Part shown: in pieces, positions 59,988-64,000 of the stretch
How positions within the stretch are numbered: the first letter of the stretch is position 1
Layout of the letters: each line of letters begins with the position of its first letter
Origin: CAZPXZ01 sp965221505
GTDB lineage: Bacteria; Pseudomonadota; Alphaproteobacteria; Rhodobacterales; CAZPXZ01
Direction: 5' to 3'
Length of the DNA: 64,000 bases
NCBI GenBank assembly: GCA_965221505.1
Contig: CBDCSI010000002.1
Coordinates: 1,054,001 to 1,118,000 of the forward strand
Made by a program: the position numbers and the translations under genes
The notes under the pieces: model-generated
What the model was told of the DNA's origin: nothing
The model's input: the letters and a program-made list of their open reading frames with translations, nothing else
The model's database searches: none

Positions 59988-60781
59988 GCTCGTCCCCCTC
60001 TCGCCGCCAGGGCCGCCGCCGTCAGCGCTTCCGCCAGCAGCGACGCCCAGCGGTCTGCCGATTCGTCGTCCGCGATCAGGTCGTTCCGGATTTCCAGCAG
60101 GACGTGCAGCCGCGACCGCGCCTCAGCGTGCACCGGAACGGTGTAGTCGTGGTCGTCTTCGATACGGTACGGTTCGTTGAACCGAATATCGAGTCCCGGC
60201 GCGAGCGCGCGCATCGTCCGTGCCAGCTCGGGCGCCAGCGACGGTTCCCGCCGGGAGAGCAGACCCAGGTCGAGGGACCGCACGGGACCGCCGCGAAGCT
60301 GCCGGGTGCAGCTGTGGACCGACACCAGTATCGGCCCTGACCGGCTTACGAGCGACTCCGCTACCGCGCGGTGGAACGGCTGGTGAATCTCCCGCCATCG
60401 AGCCTCCAGATCCGCCGGTCGGAGGCCGCGGTTGAAGGGTATTTGCGTCCCGTCGCTCGACGCCGGCGCCAGCCCCGGCGTACCGGCCGGGCGGTTGCAG
60501 TCGATCACCAGGCGCGAATAGCGCTGCAAGACCAGGGGCGCGTCGAGCCGGTCGGCAAGCAGGCGCGCGACCCGCGCGGCGCCCGGATCCCACGCGATGT
60601 GGCGGTCCATGTCGTCCGGCGACGGAGCCCGGTCGCGAAGCAGCGCCGGCACCGCCCGTCCCGCGTGCTCGCAGGTCAGCACGAAGGAAGACGAACCGTC
60701 GGCGTTTCGCAACTCGACCGGGGCGGGATCTTCGCGGCCGAGCAGGAACGGCCGTCGGCCGCGGCTTCTCCCTTCCCCCAT
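59984..60781 (-). CDS. N-formylglutamate-amidohydrolase-like protein
   Basis: A 265-residue HutG2-family (FGase) enzyme. It shows FVLTCEHAGRAVP near residue 33, MDRHIAWDPGAARVARLLADRLDAP near 58-82, LVIDCNRPAG, ILVSVHSCTRQL, and a terminal LLEIRNDLI, all typical. Zn-dependent hydrolysis of N-formylglutamate or a related N-acyl amino acid is expected. The start (MGEGRSRGRR) follows GGGAG; in-frame sequence upstream runs antisense to the glutamine-synthetase-like gene and was rejected. Coupled to the isochorismatase-family gene. Confidence 0.88.
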   Translation of the reverse strand: MGEGRSRGRRPFLLGREDPAPVELRNADGSSSFVLTCEHAGRAVPALLRDRAPSPDDMDRHIAWDPGAARVARLLADRLDAPLVLQRYSRLVIDCNRPAGTPGLAPASSDGTQIPFNRGLRPADLEARWREIHQPFHRAVAESLVSRSGPILVSVHSCTRQLRGGPVRSLDLGLLSRREPSLAPELARTMRALAPGLDIRFNEPYRIEDDHDYTVPVHAEARSRLHVLLEIRNDLIADDESADRWASLLAEALTAAALAARGGRA

Positions 60782-60850
60782 GCGGCGGCTCCCGTGGATG
60801 CGTAGAATGCCACGCCGGCAGTGTAGTGCGGGTCCGAACGGGAGGGGACG

Positions 60851-62164
60851 GTGGAACGGGTATCGACGGTCCATCTCTGCACCAGCGACGTATCGGGAAA
60901 ACTCCGGGGCAAGGCGGTACCGGAGTCCGCCTTCGACGACGGCGCGGTGGCGCGCGTCGGCTGGACGCCGACCAACGTGCAGATCACCTGCTTCGACGAC
61001 ATCGCCGAGAGCCCGTACGGTGCGCTGGGCGACCTGGTGCTGGAAGCGGACGGCAGCGACCCGCATGTCCGGCTGCGGGACGGCGGGGCCGACGTGGATC
61101 GCTTCGCGCTCGGGCGCGTCCGCGAGCTGGACGGGACGCCCTGGTGCTGCTGTACGCGGTCCGTTCTCGAAGAGGCGCTCGAGCGGCTGGAGCGCGGCGC
61201 CGGCCTGCGGCTCATTGGCGCGTTCGAGCACGAGTTCCATCTCCGCAACGGCCCTAGAGTCGCCGGGGAGGGATTCTCGCTTCGCGGCTTTCGTCGCCAG
61301 CGGGAGCTCTGCGAGTCCGTCCTCGCGGCGCTCTCGGAGGCGGGGCTTCGGCCGGACACCGTCCTGCGCGAATACGGCCCCGACCAGTTCGAGGTGACGG
61401 TCGAGCCGGCGGAGGGGCTCGCGATCGCCGACCAGGCGGCTATCCTCCGGGAAGTCGTCGCCGCGACCGCGGAACGCCTCGGCCGGGACGTGACCTTTTC
61501 GCCGCTGATCTCGCCGGGCGGAATGGGAAACGGCGTCCACGTCCATCTCAGTCTAACCGACCGCGACGGGGCGCCCTGCGGCTACGACCCGGAGGGGCCG
61601 CACGGGATGAGCGGGACGACCGGCGCCTTCGTCGCCGGCGTGCTCCGGCGCCTGCCCTCCATCCTCTGCCTGCTGGCTCCGAGCGTCGTTTCCTACGAGC
61701 GGCTGGTGCCGCATCGCTGGAGCGCCGCCTACAACAATCTCGGGGCGCAGGACCGGGAGGCCGCGGTCCGCCTCGCGCCGATTCGCACCGGCGAGGGCGC
61801 CGACCCGGCGCGCCAGTTCAACTTCGAGATTCGCGCGTGCGACGCCGCCGCGAGCCCGCATCTGGCACTGGCCGCGATCGCCCATGCGGGAGCGGACGGG
61901 ATCGAAGCCGGGCTGGCGCCGCCGGCGCCGACCGGGGAAGACCTTTCGCTCCTCACCGCCGAAGCGCTGGGCGCACGCGGAATTCGGCGGCTGCCGGAAT
62001 CTCTCGACGCGGCGCTGGACGCCTTCGAGGCCGACGAAACGGTACGGGGCTGGTTCTGCGCGCCGTTCCCGCAGATCTACCTCGACCACAAGCGGGCGGA
62101 GATCGCGAGTCTGAAGGACCGGTCGCCCGACGAGATCTGCGCCGCCTACCAGACGACCTATTGA
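60851..62164 (+). CDS. Glutamine-synthetase-family ligase (type I-like, catabolic)
   Basis: A 437-residue GS-fold ligase starting at GTG after GGGAGGGGAC. It keeps the N-terminal beta-grasp (TSDVSGKLRGKAVPESAF) and the metal and substrate sites: FEHEFHL near 127, GPDQFEVTVEP near 175, NGVHVHLSL near 225, YERLVPHRWS near 285 and FNFEIRACDAAASPHLALAA near 325-345. There is no adenylylation-type Tyr loop that I recognise. Size and context resemble gamma-glutamyl-polyamine or -amine synthetases (PuuA/GlnT) more than housekeeping GlnA. Divergent from the two hydrolase genes, 69 bases away. Confidence 0.9.
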   Translation: MERVSTVHLCTSDVSGKLRGKAVPESAFDDGAVARVGWTPTNVQITCFDDIAESPYGALGDLVLEADGSDPHVRLRDGGADVDRFALGRVRELDGTPWCCCTRSVLEEALERLERGAGLRLIGAFEHEFHLRNGPRVAGEGFSLRGFRRQRELCESVLAALSEAGLRPDTVLREYGPDQFEVTVEPAEGLAIADQAAILREVVAATAERLGRDVTFSPLISPGGMGNGVHVHLSLTDRDGAPCGYDPEGPHGMSGTTGAFVAGVLRRLPSILCLLAPSVVSYERLVPHRWSAAYNNLGAQDREAAVRLAPIRTGEGADPARQFNFEIRACDAAASPHLALAAIAHAGADGIEAGLAPPAPTGEDLSLLTAEALGARGIRRLPESLDAALDAFEADETVRGWFCAPFPQIYLDHKRAEIASLKDRSPDEICAAYQTTY

Positions 62165-62284
62165 GGCGACGGGACGGAGCGAGCGGCGGACGAACCGCCG
62201 GACCGGCGCGCTCGGCACGCCTGCGACGCGCCGCGGAGGAGATGCGGAGAGCGCGGTCGCCGCGACGCGGCCGGCTTCCTTCCA

Positions 62285-62312
62285 TTGACATTTGATCGCG
62301 GTACTCTACCAA
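62285..62312 (+). promoter_or_regulatory. Possible promoter of the branched-chain importer
   Basis: A perfect TTGACA is followed after 16 bases by TACCAA, a weak -10, about 60 bases upstream of the binding-protein ATG. The 206-base gap between the ligase gene and this operon otherwise shows nothing. Confidence 0.35.
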
Positions 62313-62370
62313 CGGACGGAAACGCGTCGGCGCATCCTGCCCGGCGCAATGCAGCTAGAGGAGGATATCC

Positions 62371-63540
62371 ATGAAGTCCAGATTCCTGGCCGCCGCCGCA
62401 ACGGTGGCGGCGCTGGCGCTGACCGGCGCGGGCACCGCGCAAGGCGAAACCATCACCTTCGGCGCGCCGCTCTGCCTGACCGGCGACCAGGCGCCGCTCG
62501 ACACCCCGGGCTACCAGGGCGCTCAGGTCGCCATCAAGGCCCTCAACGATCGGGGCGGGCTGCTCGGCAAGCAGGTCGAGATGGTCGCGATCGACGGCAA
62601 GACCGATCCGGTGACCGTCGGCAACGCGGCCGTGGAGCTGATCGACGGCGGCGCCGAGTTCATTCTCGCTCCGTGCGACTTCGACTTCGGCGGTCCGGCC
62701 AGCCGGGCTGCGCAGGAGGCCGGAATCGTCGGCCTGTCGCTCTGCGCCTCGGACCCGCTCTACAGCTCCTGGTCGCTCGGCGACAAGCAGTTCACCCTCA
62801 GCATGTGGAACACCACGATGGGCGCCACTGCGGCCGAATACGCGTATAACGAGCGCGGCTGGCGCAACGCGTATGTGGTGACCGACCAGTTCATCGCCTA
62901 TACGGTTTCGCTGTCCAAGTATTTCGTCGACCACTTCCAGGCGCTCGGCGGAAACGTCCTGGCCGAGGACACCTACAACAACGGCGACAACGACTTCTCG
63001 GCCCAGCTGGCGCGCCTGCAGGCGCTCGACGAGAAGCCGGACGTCATCTTCATCTCGTCCTACGGACAGGACATCGGCTACATCATCCGCTCGCTTCGCG
63101 AGGTCGGCTACGACGCGCCGGTGCTCGGCGGGGATTCGTACGACGATCCGGCGATGATCTCGTCCCTCGGTCCGCTCGGCAACGACATCTACTTCGTGAC
63201 CCACACCTTCATGAGTCCGGAAGCCCATCCCGACATGACCGCCTTCATCGAACTCTACGAGGAGATGTTCGGCGGCCCGCCCGACACGTCGTTCGTGGCG
63301 ACCGGCTGGGACGCGGTGATGCTTCTGGCGCAGGCGGCCGAGATCGCCGGCACCACGGACGGCGCGGCGGTCGCGAAGGCGCTGGAAGAGAACACATTCC
63401 AGCTTCTGACCGGCGAGCTCACCTATCGCAACGCCGCGGAGGGGCATGCGCCCGACAAGGCGGCGGTTCTGGTCGAGGTAAAGGACGCGACGACGCATTT
63501 CCTCGGCTGGAGAACGCCGACCAACCCGCCGCCTCCGTAA
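62371..63540 (+). CDS. Branched-chain-amino-acid-type substrate-binding protein (LivK-like)
   Basis: A 389-residue Peripla_BP_6 protein. Signal peptide MKSRFLAAAATVAALALTGA..., cleavage near AQGE. The mature protein begins ITFGAPLCLTGDQAPLD, then GYQGAQVAIKALNDRGGLLG and the family strings VELIDGGAEFILAPCDFD and TFMSPEAHPDM. RBS GAGGAGGAT precedes the ATG. First gene of a Liv-type importer whose ATPase follows. Such proteins bind leucine, but also urea, amides and aromatic acids; the ligand here is open. Confidence 0.92.
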   Translation: MKSRFLAAAATVAALALTGAGTAQGETITFGAPLCLTGDQAPLDTPGYQGAQVAIKALNDRGGLLGKQVEMVAIDGKTDPVTVGNAAVELIDGGAEFILAPCDFDFGGPASRAAQEAGIVGLSLCASDPLYSSWSLGDKQFTLSMWNTTMGATAAEYAYNERGWRNAYVVTDQFIAYTVSLSKYFVDHFQALGGNVLAEDTYNNGDNDFSAQLARLQALDEKPDVIFISSYGQDIGYIIRSLREVGYDAPVLGGDSYDDPAMISSLGPLGNDIYFVTHTFMSPEAHPDMTAFIELYEEMFGGPPDTSFVATGWDAVMLLAQAAEIAGTTDGAAVAKALEENTFQLLTGELTYRNAAEGHAPDKAAVLVEVKDATTHFLGWRTPTNPPPP

Positions 63541-63562
63541 TCGAGGCCGCATACGTACCCGT

Positions 63563-63588
63563 TGCCGGCGCGGAATCCCGCGCCGGCA
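63563..63588 (+). terminator. Perfect GC hairpin after the LivK-like gene
   Basis: An 11-bp perfect stem (TGCCGGCGCGG and complement) with loop AATC begins 23 bases after the binding-protein stop and precedes the ATPase gene of the same operon. No T-tract follows. Confidence 0.6.
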
Positions 63589-63611
63589 GCCCGGCGGCGA
63601 GTCCTGAACGC

Positions 63612-64000
63612 ATGCGATCCCTGGAAGCGTCCTCCGTCACCGTCGAGTTCGCCGGACTCCGCGCGCTCGACGGCGTATCGCTGTCCTTGCAATCCGGAGA
63701 CATTCTCGGACTGATCGGGCCGAACGGCTCCGGCAAGACCACGCTCGTCAACGCCATCACCGGTCACGTGCCGATCGCCGGCGGCAGGATCGTCCTCGGC
63801 AGCGCGGAACTGACGGGACGGCTGCCGCGCGAGATCGCCAGTGCCGGGATCGCCCGCACGTTTCAGATCGGACGCCACTTCGACAACCTGACGGTGCTGG
63901 AGAACGTGTCGACCGCCGCGCTCGGACAGGGCGCATCGGTGCGCGCCGGGCTCAACCGCGCCGCCGCCCTGATCGAGGAGTTCGGCCTCGGCCGGAGGCA
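63612..64000 (+). CDS. ABC ATPase, branched-chain amino-acid type (LivG-like), 5' part only
   Basis: The first 129 residues of a LivG-type ATPase that leaves the window. It starts MRSLEASSVTVEFAGLRALD, has Walker A GPNGSGKTT near residues 37-45, and the LivG-specific string GIARTFQIGRHFDNLTVLEN at the Q-loop. The ribosome-binding site is weak. It follows the LivK-like gene after a hairpin, and the permeases should lie beyond the edge. Confidence 0.9.
   Translation, partial: MRSLEASSVTVEFAGLRALDGVSLSLQSGDILGLIGPNGSGKTTLVNAITGHVPIAGGRIVLGSAELTGRLPREIASAGIARTFQIGRHFDNLTVLENVSTAALGQGASVRAGLNRAAALIEEFGLGRR

Noticed and set aside
1..64000. tRNA, rRNA or riboswitch genes
   Set aside because: I looked for T-loop (GTTCRANNC) cloverleaf contexts and cobalamin or thiamine riboswitch cores near cbiB and the ThDP enzyme and saw none I could support; a covariance-model scan would settle this.

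Overview
The window is a high-GC stretch of bacterial chromosome that reads as an alphaproteobacterium, probably a free-living marine or soil heterotroph of the Rhodospirillales/Rhizobiales type. The reasons are the AddAB recombination nuclease (instead of RecBCD), six separate ABC importers in 64 kb, several Tat-exported binding proteins, glutamine-synthetase-like and hydantoinase-type catabolic genes, and a YhaO/YhaN (SbcD/SbcC-like) pair. This placement is an inference from gene content; no rRNA or tRNA gene was seen.

Layout. 1-2.1 kb: right half of a polyamine-type ABC importer operon. 2.3-16.6 kb: a DNA-repair block, addB-addA and yhaO-yhaN, interrupted by an accessory insert at 9.5-11.6 kb that encodes a papain-like cysteine-peptidase candidate with two small neighbours. 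16.7-23 kb: a second polyamine-type importer (ATPase, binding protein, two permeases) ending in a histidinol-dehydrogenase-family enzyme and headed by a short-chain dehydrogenase. 23-26 kb: cobalamin CbiB and a thiamine-diphosphate enzyme. 26.6-30 kb: dihydropyrimidinase and N-carbamoyl amidohydrolase (reductive pyrimidine or hydantoin breakdown). 30.2-32.8 kb: ceramidase, GlcG/HbpS-family protein and YheT-like hydrolase. 33-40.2 kb: a sugar/polyol importer with two ATPases, divergent from methylthioribose kinase. 40.3-44.8 kb: an M24 peptidase pseudogene, a DUF1989 protein and a polar amino-acid importer.

44.9-50.8 kb is accessory DNA: a Slam outer-membrane protein with its predicted surface lipoprotein, remnants of an integrase and of an IS5-type transposase, a truncated thioesterase, and two copies of a coiled-coil gene family that bracket the segment. 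50.9-53.5 kb: dhaL, dhaK and an atypical short-chain dehydrogenase. 53.7-59.2 kb: a GAF-LuxR regulator, a Tat-exported metallo-beta-lactamase-fold protein and a taurine/nitrate-type importer whose permease carries an extra N-terminal domain. 59.3-64 kb: isochorismatase-family hydrolase and N-formylglutamate-amidohydrolase-like protein, divergent from a glutamine-synthetase-like enzyme and the start of a branched-chain amino-acid importer.

Most of the window is uptake plus catabolism of small nitrogenous compounds and polyols. Five importer operons carry a perfect GC-rich hairpin directly after the binding-protein gene. The best candidates for new biology are the papain-like island between the two repair loci, the Slam/lipoprotein pair inside the scarred region, and the duplicated coiled-coil loci around it.
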